Shown in pieces: positions 1 through 5,940 of a stretch of 6,217 bases of DNA. The notes under the pieces were generated by a model, which worked only from the letters and a program-made list of their open reading frames with translations, ran no database searches and had not been told where the DNA came from. The DNA comes from an uncultured Sphingomonadaceae bacterium. Its GTDB lineage: Bacteria > Pseudomonadota > Alphaproteobacteria > Sphingomonadales > Sphingomonadaceae. The first letter of the stretch is position 1, and the number at the start of each line of letters is the position of its first letter. The translations under genes were made by a program, and so were the position numbers. The stretch is from positions 1 to 6,217 of the forward strand of contig CALKXX010000114.1 of NCBI GenBank assembly GCA_938003725.1, in the 5' to 3' direction.

Positions 1-1985
1 TGAAAGAACTTACAAAAACCCTTTTCCACGGGATGCCGATGGCCATTTCACCGCAACAAGTGGTGGATAATCTGCAGGAGCATTTTTCCAATATTGATGG
101 CGGCAAACCAAAAGAAATTGGTTTGGCTCTATACGGGCTCTTTGCTGTTTTGGGCGGGCCCTTTTTCTTTGTTGCGCCGCCAAAATTACGTCAAACCCTA
201 TTACGCCGCCGATTTCAAAATTCACGAATTGATCTGTTGCAAGATATCGCGCGTACAAAAGGCGTCATCCTGGCTGGCTATTATGGGCATTGGGAAAAGG
301 GGGATGAAGAAAGCAATTTTGACAACCCTGTCTATCAACGACTGAAATATCAACTACCGGGGCAGCGCGATCGCTCCGCACCTGGGGAACGGCCTGTCCG
401 CCGGGAATCTCGCAGGGATTTGAAACCTGAGATATTCGTCGGGCACGACGCGATACCAGAGGAAACCGATGTCATCATTGTAGGATCAGGCGCTGGCGGC
501 GCGGTCGCCGCCGCGTGTGTTGCCGACGAAGGCCATGAAGCATTGGTTATCGAAGCGGGCAGCAACTATCCATCTGCACGCATCACCCACGAAGAAGCCA
601 GAATGACCGCCAAATTGTTCAAAGATGGCGCCTTGCAGACGACCAGTGACCGCGACATTATCGTGTTTCAGGGAAAAGTAGTTGGCGGTTCCACTGTGAT
701 CAACAATGGTATTTGCCTAAGGATGAAGCATGAAGGTTTGGTTCATCCCGATGCTGAGAATGTCTATGAGACGTGGGCGGACATGGGTGCCCCGGTAACC
801 GAAGCGGAATTGACCAAAAGCTATGAAGCTGTGGAACGCGCGCTGGATGTGTCCGAGATCGAGCCTGTAACCGGCCGCAACAATGGCCCGCATCTAATTG
901 AGGGTTGGAAGAAATATGCCGCTGTTTCGGGAGACCCAAAAGATAAAACGGCGATCACCGCCTGGTTCCAAAAAAATTATGGCCCAAAGACACCGGACAG
1001 CGAATGCGTCTATTGCGGCTATTGTAACACCGGATGCCCCTATGGCCGAAAAAAGGCGATGCCAGAGAGCTTTCTGGCCCATGCGACTAGCGAAGCCCGT
1101 GCAAAACCAGCGCGGATTCTAGATCGGGCAGAAGCTAACGAAATCGTCTGGAGCGAAGGCGCCAACGGAAAACGCGTTGCTGAAGCGGTGCAAATCACAT
1201 TAAAGGACGGTCGCAAGAGGGTAATTCGTGCCCGCAAAGGCGTCGTCATTGCCGCAGGTGCACTGGCCTCCAGCAATCTTTTGAACGAGAGCGGGATTTC
1301 GGGTTCCGGCACAAATATTTCACTTAATATTGCATGTCCGGTCGTCGCGCTGATGCCCGAAGGCGTCGACATGAACGTGTGGAATGAAGATCAGATGGCC
1401 ACTTATGTAGACCGCGGTGATTATCTCATCGAAAGCCACTTCCAGCCACCGATGAGTATGGCCACTCTGGTTCCAGGCTGGTTTGAAGATCACTTTCAAC
1501 GGATGCTCAACTATAATCGCCTGGTGTCCGCCGGTGTCCTGTTCCCAGCGGATCGTTTGGGGCACATGGAAAACGGCAAGCTCAAGTTGAAAATCGGAAA
1601 GCCTGAACTTGCTCTGTTACGCCGCGCGCTTACCGCGATGACCCAGGTGCATTTCCTGAACGGCGCAATCGAAGTCTATCCAGCCCTGCTCAAAGGCCAG
1701 ACGCTTCGTCGGGGCATGAGCGAAACGGAGATTGAAGCTTTTTACGAGGACGCGATTCAGGAACCAGATGACGTGGTTCTGTCCAGTTCCCATCCCCATG
1801 GCGGCAACGCCATAAACGCAGATCCGCAAAAAGGCGTCGTTGATCTAAACCAGCGGGTTCACGGCACGACAAATTGCTATGTGGCAGACGCAAGCGTTAT
1901 GCCGAGCTGCATCCGGGTGAATGCTCAGCTGACCACAATGGCGATGGCGCATCGGGCGCTAGCTGACAAACGACGCTTTGGATAA
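1..1985 (+). CDS. GMC-family FAD-dependent oxidoreductase with Cys-cluster motif (5' partial)
   Basis: This is a flavoprotein of the glucose-methanol-choline family, which oxidises alcohols or sugars; the substrate here is unknown. Numbering from the Met at 33, residues 1-110 form an N-terminal helical region resembling the domain that precedes the FAD domain in long-chain alcohol oxidase-like proteins. The FAD-binding Rossmann motif GSGAGG is at 151-156, with the ribose-binding acid in VIEAG at about 172-176, and VVGGST lies at 216-221. Cys325, Cys328, Cys331 and Cys335 form a CxxCxxCxxxCP motif. The C-terminal GMC region carries SSHPHGG (His587/His589) and DASVMP, with Asn630 near the usual second catalytic position. 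The reading frame is open from base 3 with no stop before 33, adding at least ten codons, so the true start may lie outside the window. A terminator-like hairpin follows the TAA. The family call is secure; substrate, electron acceptor and start are not. Confidence 0.9.
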   Translation, partial: KELTKTLFHGMPMAISPQQVVDNLQEHFSNIDGGKPKEIGLALYGLFAVLGGPFFFVAPPKLRQTLLRRRFQNSRIDLLQDIARTKGVILAGYYGHWEKGDEESNFDNPVYQRLKYQLPGQRDRSAPGERPVRRESRRDLKPEIFVGHDAIPEETDVIIVGSGAGGAVAAACVADEGHEALVIEAGSNYPSARITHEEARMTAKLFKDGALQTTSDRDIIVFQGKVVGGSTVINNGICLRMKHEGLVHPDAENVYETWADMGAPVTEAELTKSYEAVERALDVSEIEPVTGRNNGPHLIEGWKKYAAVSGDPKDKTAITAWFQKNYGPKTPDSECVYCGYCNTGCPYGRKKAMPESFLAHATSEARAKPARILDRAEANEIVWSEGANGKRVAEAVQITLKDGRKRVIRARKGVVIAAGALASSNLLNESGISGSGTNISLNIACPVVALMPEGVDMNVWNEDQMATYVDRGDYLIESHFQPPMSMATLVPGWFEDHFQRMLNYNRLVSAGVLFPADRLGHMENGKLKLKIGKPELALLRRALTAMTQVHFLNGAIEVYPALLKGQTLRRGMSETEIEAFYEDAIQEPDDVVLSSSHPHGGNAINADPQKGVVDLNQRVHGTTNCYVADASVMPSCIRVNAQLTTMAMAHRALADKRRFG

Positions 1986-2002
1986 CAGCATAAACACATA
2001 AA

Positions 2003-2043
2003 AATGCGCCGGCAAATTTGCTTTGTCGGCGTATTGAATTTTT
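2003..2043. terminator. Bidirectional rho-independent terminator between convergent genes
   Basis: A 14-bp stem (2003-2016 with 2022-2035, two G-T wobbles, GC-rich core) encloses a 5-base loop. On the plus strand it is followed by a T-rich tail ending in five T at 2039-2043. On the minus strand the five A at 2000-2004 give a T-run after the stem. It sits 17 bases past the stop of the GMC oxidoreductase and downstream of the convergent carbonic anhydrase, so it can serve both genes. Confidence 0.75.
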
Positions 2044-2045
2044 AA

Positions 2046-2073
2046 GGTCAGGGAATTTTAGGGTCAGGGAATT
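2046..2073. repeat. Two-copy 12-bp direct repeat, period 16
   Basis: The unit GGTCAGGGAATT occurs at 2046-2057 and again at 2062-2073, separated by the four bases TTAG. The tract lies between the terminator hairpin and the stop codon of the carbonic anhydrase gene and belongs to no coding sequence. Its origin is unknown. It could be a remnant of a dispersed intergenic repeat. Confidence 0.6.
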
Positions 2074-2091
2074 CCTAAGCTCAGAAAGCTG

Positions 2092-2847
2092 TTATTCCGG
2101 TGCAACAACCAAGCGATTGTTAACGGCGCGAAGCGGACGACTATTGTCCCCCATCAAAGCTTCAAATTGCTCAATCTGTGCCTTGCTGGCCGTGATCGGA
2201 TTACTCAAGACATGCCAGTTCACGCCTTCGCTGCATGGCGGCGTGGTCAGAGAACCCATGTAACGATAAATTGAGCGATCAGCCGGCAGCATGCCATTGG
2301 GATCGATCATTTGCCCGGCAACTGTTGCAGGCCCAGATTTGCTTGATGGTGTCGCGGCCAAGATTTTGGCCAGTTCCGCATTTGCAGCACCTTCTTCAAA
2401 CATCACGCCCAACACGCCCAGCTTGCCGCCTTCTGTGGCGTGCACGAAATGGCCTACTAACGGATAGCGTTTTCCGGAAATGGCATGTTCGGACGGCGTA
2501 TGAAAATGAATCTGGATCAGGTTGAATTGCGTCCCGGCACTGTTGATCGAAGATCCAGCTGCGAAATCAGCTTGAACGGTCAGGCCTTTGTTGGAAACAG
2601 TCAACGGACCGGTCTTGTAATCCACGCTCAGTGCGACATTGCCCTTTGCATTCGCGTAGGCGAGGTCGATTGGGGTCTGCATGTCACCTTTTTCACAAAT
2701 AGCATAATCACCGTGCAATTGACCCCAAAGCTCTGGGCCGCGATCACCATAATCATATGCTTTGGATTTACTGTGATGTTCGGCCAACACCGGACCAGTT
2801 GCAACAACAGCCGCCAGCAATGCGCCGGAAAAATATCGAATTTTCAT
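2092..2847 (-). CDS. Periplasmic alpha-class carbonic anhydrase
   Basis: Alpha-carbonic anhydrases interconvert CO2 and bicarbonate with a zinc-bound hydroxide. The 251-residue protein starts with a typical Sec signal peptide (residues 1-22, positive start, hydrophobic core, VLA then Glu), so the mature enzyme should be periplasmic. The zinc ligands are His114 and His116 in QIHFHTPSEH and His133 in GHFVH. SLTTPP at 199-204 holds Thr201, matching Thr199 of human CA II. Cys51 and Cys205 match the usual bacterial disulfide. Length and motif order fit the family. Two positions differ: Leu89 stands where the proton-shuttle His64 is expected, and Val131 where the second-shell Glu117 is expected. 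The start is supported by the signal peptide and a weak AGGG (2855-2858) seven bases upstream. It is the only gene between the convergent GMC gene and the dehydrogenase pair, and is probably monocistronic. Confidence 0.93.
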   Translation of the reverse strand: MKIRYFSGALLAAVVATGPVLAEHHSKSKAYDYGDRGPELWGQLHGDYAICEKGDMQTPIDLAYANAKGNVALSVDYKTGPLTVSNKGLTVQADFAAGSSINSAGTQFNLIQIHFHTPSEHAISGKRYPLVGHFVHATEGGKLGVLGVMFEEGAANAELAKILAATPSSKSGPATVAGQMIDPNGMLPADRSIYRYMGSLTTPPCSEGVNWHVLSNPITASKAQIEQFEALMGDNSRPLRAVNNRLVVAPE

Positions 2848-2878
2848 AGTCTTACCCTATTTTTTGTTTCATTAGAGC

Positions 2879-2893
2879 GGATATATAATATCC
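2879..2893 (-). promoter_or_regulatory. AT-rich palindrome with possible -10 box of the carbonic anhydrase gene
   Basis: GGATAT-ATA-ATATCC is an inverted repeat with 6-bp arms and a 3-bp centre. On the minus strand it contains TATTAT (2885-2890), a plausible -10 box about 37 bases upstream of the carbonic anhydrase start. I could not find a convincing -35 box at the right distance. The palindrome may be an operator overlapping the promoter; this is inference. Confidence 0.3.
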
Positions 2894-2956
2894 TCCGCAT
2901 GCGCACGACCATAGCAGATACATGCGGCGCATCAAATGCATCATACCGGCCATCTC

Positions 2957-2975
2957 TGATAGATGATATCTATCA
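2957..2975. promoter_or_regulatory. 19-bp perfect inverted repeat (operator-like)
   Basis: TGATAGAT-GAT-ATCTATCA has perfect 8-bp arms and a 3-bp centre. It begins five bases after the stop of the acyl-CoA dehydrogenase gene and lies about 110 bases upstream of the carbonic anhydrase start. It lacks GC content and a following T-run, so it is a poor intrinsic terminator. An operator for a dimeric regulator is the likelier reading. No known regulator is recognised. Confidence 0.4.
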
Positions 2976-2980
2976 CAAAA

Positions 2981-4171
2981 CTAGAAAGCCGAGAATGGTT
3001 TATCTTTATCGACACGCACATCTTGCGGCAGACCGAGCACACGTTCGGCGATAATGTTCTTCAGAATCTCATCTGTACCGCCCGCAATACGCAAACCGGG
3101 TGCCCACATGAAGCTCTGCTGAAATATCGCTTCAGCAGGCGCCTTGTCCTTGTCAGTGATCAGACCATAGTGATCCTGCATTTCAATTGCGCTGTTGCAG
3201 ATATCTTGCAGATGGTTCGCTGTGATAATCTTGCCGATGGAGTTTTCCGGCCCCGGTGTTTCGCCCTTTGAAAGCGCCGTTTGCGTCCGAAACTTGGTGA
3301 GCTTATATCCTTGTGCAGCGACGTACCAATCGGCCAGTTTTTGACGGAAAGCAGCATCGCCCATAGAGCCGGCATCACGGGCATAATCCATGATTTCTTT
3401 CCAATCAGGCCCCGGCGAACCACCGACAGCAAGGCGCTCGTTCATCAAAGTAACTAGCGCAACTTTCCAACCCATGCCGGGGTCACCCAACCGGTCACTA
3501 TCTGGTATACGAACATCGGTAAAATAGACTTCATTAAACTCGCGACCGCCCGATGCTTGATGGATGGGACGTACTTCGACGCCCTCCTGTTTCATGTCGA
3601 TGATGAACATCGTCAGGCCTTTATGTTTCGGCACATCTGGATCAGTTCGCGTCAATACAATGCCGTAGTCGGAGAATTGCGCGCCAGTGGTCCAGACTTT
3701 CTGACCGTTTATGACCCAATCATCGCCATCCTTTACGGCTTTTGTTTTCAATCCTGCTACATCAGAACCAGCAGATGGTTCGGAAAATAGCTGACACCAG
3801 ATTTCCTCACCCAATAGAGCCGGGCCAACAAAGCGCTTCTTATGCTCGTCGCTACCAAAAGCAATCACCGTGGGAACACACATGCCAAGGCCGATGGCAA
3901 AGGGGCCTGTTGGAGCGTCAAATTGAGACTCTTCTTGATTCCAGATCACTTGCTGCATCGGCGATCCTCCGCGACCACCAATTTCTTTGGGCCAGGTTAT
4001 CTGTGCAAAACCGCCCTCGGCCTTAACTTTTTGCCAATCCTTGGCTCGTTGCAGATAGTCATCACCGCGTTCGCGAATGCTGTTGCCGTCTTTCGGCTGC
4101 AGATGCTTCGACAAAAATGCGTTCGCTTCTGCGCGAAACTCTGCTTCTTCTGGGCTGTCTTGAAAATCCAT
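2981..4171 (-). CDS. Acyl-CoA dehydrogenase, catalytic/flavin-loop subunit of a probable heteromeric enzyme
   Basis: A 396-residue acyl-CoA dehydrogenase, expected to introduce an alpha,beta double bond into an acyl-CoA with FAD and pass electrons to ETF. The middle domain has the family signature LFSEPSAGSD (128-137) and VWTTGA (159-164), with Trp160 at the flavin-stacking position. MNERLAVGG (243-251) places Glu245 where isovaleryl-CoA dehydrogenase and ChsE-type enzymes carry the catalytic base. The alternative base of medium-chain enzymes is Gly364 here, in AGGTDEI. The usual RxxFGxxI...Q element is replaced by an ARDAGSMGDAAFRQ stretch and the later GlyGly flavin motif is missing, so the flavin site looks incomplete alone. 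The ATG is preceded by GAGAAGG. The gene lies 16 bases after the partner dehydrogenase and is surely co-transcribed. No substrate can be assigned; steroid or other bulky acyl-CoA is possible by analogy. Confidence 0.93.
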   Translation of the reverse strand: MDFQDSPEEAEFRAEANAFLSKHLQPKDGNSIRERGDDYLQRAKDWQKVKAEGGFAQITWPKEIGGRGGSPMQQVIWNQEESQFDAPTGPFAIGLGMCVPTVIAFGSDEHKKRFVGPALLGEEIWCQLFSEPSAGSDVAGLKTKAVKDGDDWVINGQKVWTTGAQFSDYGIVLTRTDPDVPKHKGLTMFIIDMKQEGVEVRPIHQASGGREFNEVYFTDVRIPDSDRLGDPGMGWKVALVTLMNERLAVGGSPGPDWKEIMDYARDAGSMGDAAFRQKLADWYVAAQGYKLTKFRTQTALSKGETPGPENSIGKIITANHLQDICNSAIEMQDHYGLITDKDKAPAEAIFQQSFMWAPGLRIAGGTDEILKNIIAERVLGLPQDVRVDKDKPFSAF

Positions 4172-4178
4172 TTTTTGA

Positions 4179-4185
4179 CCTTCTC
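4179..4185 (-). promoter_or_regulatory. Ribosome binding site of the downstream acyl-CoA dehydrogenase
   Basis: GAGAAGG on the minus strand, seven bases before the ATG at 4171, starts two bases after the TAA of the upstream dehydrogenase gene. This close packing supports a single transcript with coupled translation of the two subunits. Confidence 0.7.
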
Positions 4186-4187
4186 TT

Positions 4188-5300
4188 TTAATCGTTTTTC
4201 GCTTCGAGCGCGCTGACTAATTTTTCTTTCCACACTGCAGGGCCACCTGCCTGTACCGCTAGCAATTTCGCGCGACGATAATAGAGGTGACAATCCACTT
4301 CCCAAGTAAAACCCATCCCGCCGTGGGTCTGGATATTTTCTTTGGACGCGAACCAATAGGCTTCTGAGGCAGCGACCCGCGCTGCCGCAGCTGCTTCGGG
4401 AAGCTCCGATGCATCGGTAGAAAGCGCCCATGCACCATAATAGCAGTTCGAACGCGCAACTTCATTTTTCACATACATATCAGCAAGCTTGTGCTTGATC
4501 GCCTGATTGCCGCCAATAGGCCGGCCAAAGGCAACGCGTTCCTTGGCATAATCATTGGCCATGTCCAGACAAACAGACGCGCCGCCCAGTTGTTCAAACG
4601 CCAGCAAGACAGCAGCTCTGTTCAATATCTGATCATAGAGCGGCATCCCCTGTCCTGCATCGCCCAATCGTTCGGCTTTGGCGCCATCGAATTTTATCTC
4701 CGCATGACTACGTGTTGGCTCGATCGTACCAAGAGAGTTTCGAGCCACACCATCTCCGTTTAATTCCACAACCACCAGCGACTGGCCGCTGCCCTCTTTC
4801 ACAAGCACAACGGCATGGGTGGCGATGTCGCCATCCGTCACAGGTACTTTGGCGCCGCTAATTGCTCCATCCTTGAATGTAGCATTGATATGTCCAGTAT
4901 CGACAACACCCGGACCCTCTGACGCCGCGATACAACCGACGATCGATCCATCTGCCACACCTGGCAACAGCGTTTTCTTTTGCTCTTCACTGCCGGCAAG
5001 TTTTATGGCCTCGGCAAAGAAAAATGCGCTTGAACCAAATGGCACTGGCGCCAGCGCCCGGCCCAATTCCTCAGCAATCACACACATCTCAAGCATTCCA
5101 AGCCCAAGCCCGCCATATTCTTCCGGAATCGCCGCGCCCAGCCAGCCCATTTCGACAATTTTTTGCCAGACGCCGGCATGATGGCTCATCTCCTCATCGT
5201 CCAGGACTTCACGCACTTCCTTGGTGGTGCACTGAGCGCTCAAAAATTTCCGTGCTTCTTCACGTAGAAATTTCTGGTCGTCGGAAAAATCAAAATTCAT
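4188..5300 (-). CDS. Acyl-CoA dehydrogenase, partner subunit of a probable heteromeric enzyme
   Basis: A 370-residue acyl-CoA dehydrogenase family protein. The N-terminal helical domain (about 1-115) is typical, including the IPEEYGGLGLG stretch (58-68). The C-terminal domain keeps the elements that grip the flavin of the adjacent subunit: YAKERVAFGRPIGGNQ (251-266, with Arg255, Phe258, Gln266) and QTHGGMGFTWE (324-334). In the middle domain the flavin loop is degenerate (ASEGPGVVD at 126-134 instead of a TEP..GSD pattern), and the usual Trp of the WITN/WTTG motif is replaced (KVPVTDG). No Glu matches Glu245 of the partner, and the protein ends near VWKEKLVSAL without the usual EGT...IIAR tail. 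These losses mirror those of the next gene, suggesting a two-protein enzyme. The ATG at 5300 has AGAGG about ten bases upstream. It is probably the first gene of the two-gene unit, though read-through from the MAPEG gene 111 bases upstream is possible. Confidence 0.92.
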   Translation of the reverse strand: MNFDFSDDQKFLREEARKFLSAQCTTKEVREVLDDEEMSHHAGVWQKIVEMGWLGAAIPEEYGGLGLGMLEMCVIAEELGRALAPVPFGSSAFFFAEAIKLAGSEEQKKTLLPGVADGSIVGCIAASEGPGVVDTGHINATFKDGAISGAKVPVTDGDIATHAVVLVKEGSGQSLVVVELNGDGVARNSLGTIEPTRSHAEIKFDGAKAERLGDAGQGMPLYDQILNRAAVLLAFEQLGGASVCLDMANDYAKERVAFGRPIGGNQAIKHKLADMYVKNEVARSNCYYGAWALSTDASELPEAAAAARVAASEAYWFASKENIQTHGGMGFTWEVDCHLYYRRAKLLAVQAGGPAVWKEKLVSALEAKND

Positions 5301-5325
5301 GGAACGGGCACCTCTTTAACTGACC

Positions 5326-5354
5326 GATTAAATGCTGTCTTCTGCCGAAGCCAA
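5326..5354 (-). promoter_or_regulatory. Possible promoter of the acyl-CoA dehydrogenase pair
   Basis: On the minus strand TTGGCT (5349-5354) and TTAATC (5326-5331) are spaced by 17 bases, 25 bases before the start codon of the first dehydrogenase gene. Both boxes are weak matches to the consensus, so this is a tentative call. Confidence 0.22.
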
Positions 5355-5386
5355 ACGCTCAAGTAAAGTGGATTCGAAAAATCCTT

Positions 5387-5402
5387 AAGGCCATATGTCC
5401 TT
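5387..5402. promoter_or_regulatory. 16-bp near-perfect palindrome centred on CATATG
   Basis: AAGGcCATATGtCCTT is symmetrical at 14 of 16 positions. It lies nine bases past the stop of the MAPEG gene and about 30 bases upstream of the tentative dehydrogenase promoter. It could be an operator for the dehydrogenase pair. Without a T-run it is not a convincing terminator. Confidence 0.3.
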
Positions 5403-5411
5403 TCGTACCGG

Positions 5412-5807
5412 CTATAATGAACTGACAAACTGCCAGATTGCTACGACGCTGGCGATGAGCATCGCCAATGTCGAAAAACCAGCTCCAATGGCACGAAGGG
5501 GTGGAGTGATATCGTCAGCCTTCAGACCGATGGGGTGCAATATTCGTGCAATAATATAGGCAATTCCCAATCCATGAAGCAGGATTGCACTAGCGCCATT
5601 TAACTCAATAACTGCCATTGCCAAAAGTGTTAGAGCGGCAGTTTCCATTAAGTTCTGATGCCGGCGCATTTCCAGTGCAACTTTCATATCTCCACCATCG
5701 AGAATGGAAATTCCTGTTTTGCCACGCAGCATCCCGATGCGCATCCCCAATATGATCGCCAGTATGACTGTTAGCCCAACGTACAATCCCGTAATTGGTA
5801 TCGGCAT
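5412..5807 (-). CDS. MAPEG-family small integral membrane protein
   Basis: A 131-residue membrane protein of the MAPEG type (membrane-associated proteins in eicosanoid and glutathione metabolism), matching the usual family length. About four hydrophobic segments are visible: near 4-25, 56-72, 76-92 and 103-128. The loop after the first segment holds RRHQNLMET (48-56), which resembles the family's R..N..E glutathione-site pattern (Arg49, Asn52, Glu55). ARILHPIGL (87-95) fits the conserved Arg-x-x-His after the third segment. Bacterial members are poorly characterised, so glutathione transferase or peroxidase activity is only possible. A longer reading from a TTG at 5861 exists, but GGAGG lies five bases before the ATG at 5807 and a promoter overlaps the extra 18 codons, so the ATG is preferred. 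It lies upstream of the dehydrogenase pair on the same strand and is divergent from prfB. Confidence 0.85.
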   Translation of the reverse strand: MPIPITGLYVGLTVILAIILGMRIGMLRGKTGISILDGGDMKVALEMRRHQNLMETAALTLLAMAVIELNGASAILLHGLGIAYIIARILHPIGLKADDITPPLRAIGAGFSTLAMLIASVVAIWQFVSSL

Positions 5808-5810
5808 ATC

Positions 5811-5817
5811 TTCCTCC
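5811..5817 (-). promoter_or_regulatory. Ribosome binding site deciding the MAPEG start
   Basis: GGAGGAA on the minus strand places the GGAGG core five bases upstream of the ATG at 5807. This near-ideal Shine-Dalgarno sequence identifies that ATG as the start, over the TTG at 5861. Confidence 0.8.
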
Positions 5818-5832
5818 GTTTTGTTTTGTCCA

Positions 5833-5861
5833 AGTGTAGCACCTACCAATTCACCTGACAA
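5833..5861 (-). promoter_or_regulatory. Sigma70-type promoter of the MAPEG gene
   Basis: On the minus strand TTGTCA (5856-5861, five of six consensus bases) and TACACT (5833-5838, four of six) are separated by exactly 17 bases. The predicted transcript would start near 5826, leaving a leader of about 20 bases that holds the ribosome binding site. No equally good promoter was seen for the divergent prfB; TTGAAG at 5872-5877 is a weak -35 candidate without a good -10. Confidence 0.5.
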
Positions 5862-5940
5862 AAAGACAATGTTGAAGGCACCACTTTACTTAGCTGTCAT
5901 ATCGTCTAATCGCTGCATCCAGTAACTTGGAGATTTTGCA

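Noticed and set aside
1040..1372. 110-codon minus-strand frame inside the GMC oxidoreductase
   Set aside because: It lies opposite a conserved coding region and has no recognisable domain; it is an expected antisense shadow.
2485..3054. 189-codon open frame on the plus strand across the carbonic anhydrase start and its upstream region
   Set aside because: It is antisense to the signal peptide and N-terminus of a well-supported gene, has no recognisable domain or ribosome binding site, and runs into the dehydrogenase gene.
3997..4431. 144-codon minus-strand frame spanning the junction of the two dehydrogenases
   Set aside because: It overlaps both real genes in another frame, has low-complexity basic and Ser-rich composition, and the real frames have clear family motifs.
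5370..5384. Small hairpin GGATT-CGAAA-AATCC as a terminator after the MAPEG gene
   Set aside because: The stem is only five base pairs with three A-T or T-A pairs and no following T-run, so it is too weak to call.
33..5861. The idea that the GMC oxidoreductase, carbonic anhydrase and dehydrogenases form one new system
   Set aside because: They lie on different strands with a bidirectional terminator between the first two, have separate intergenic regions, and share no evident pathway. Only the two dehydrogenases are clearly a unit.
5704..5925. 73-codon plus-strand frame upstream of prfB
   Set aside because: It is antisense to the MAPEG start, ribosome binding site and promoter, and shows no family features.
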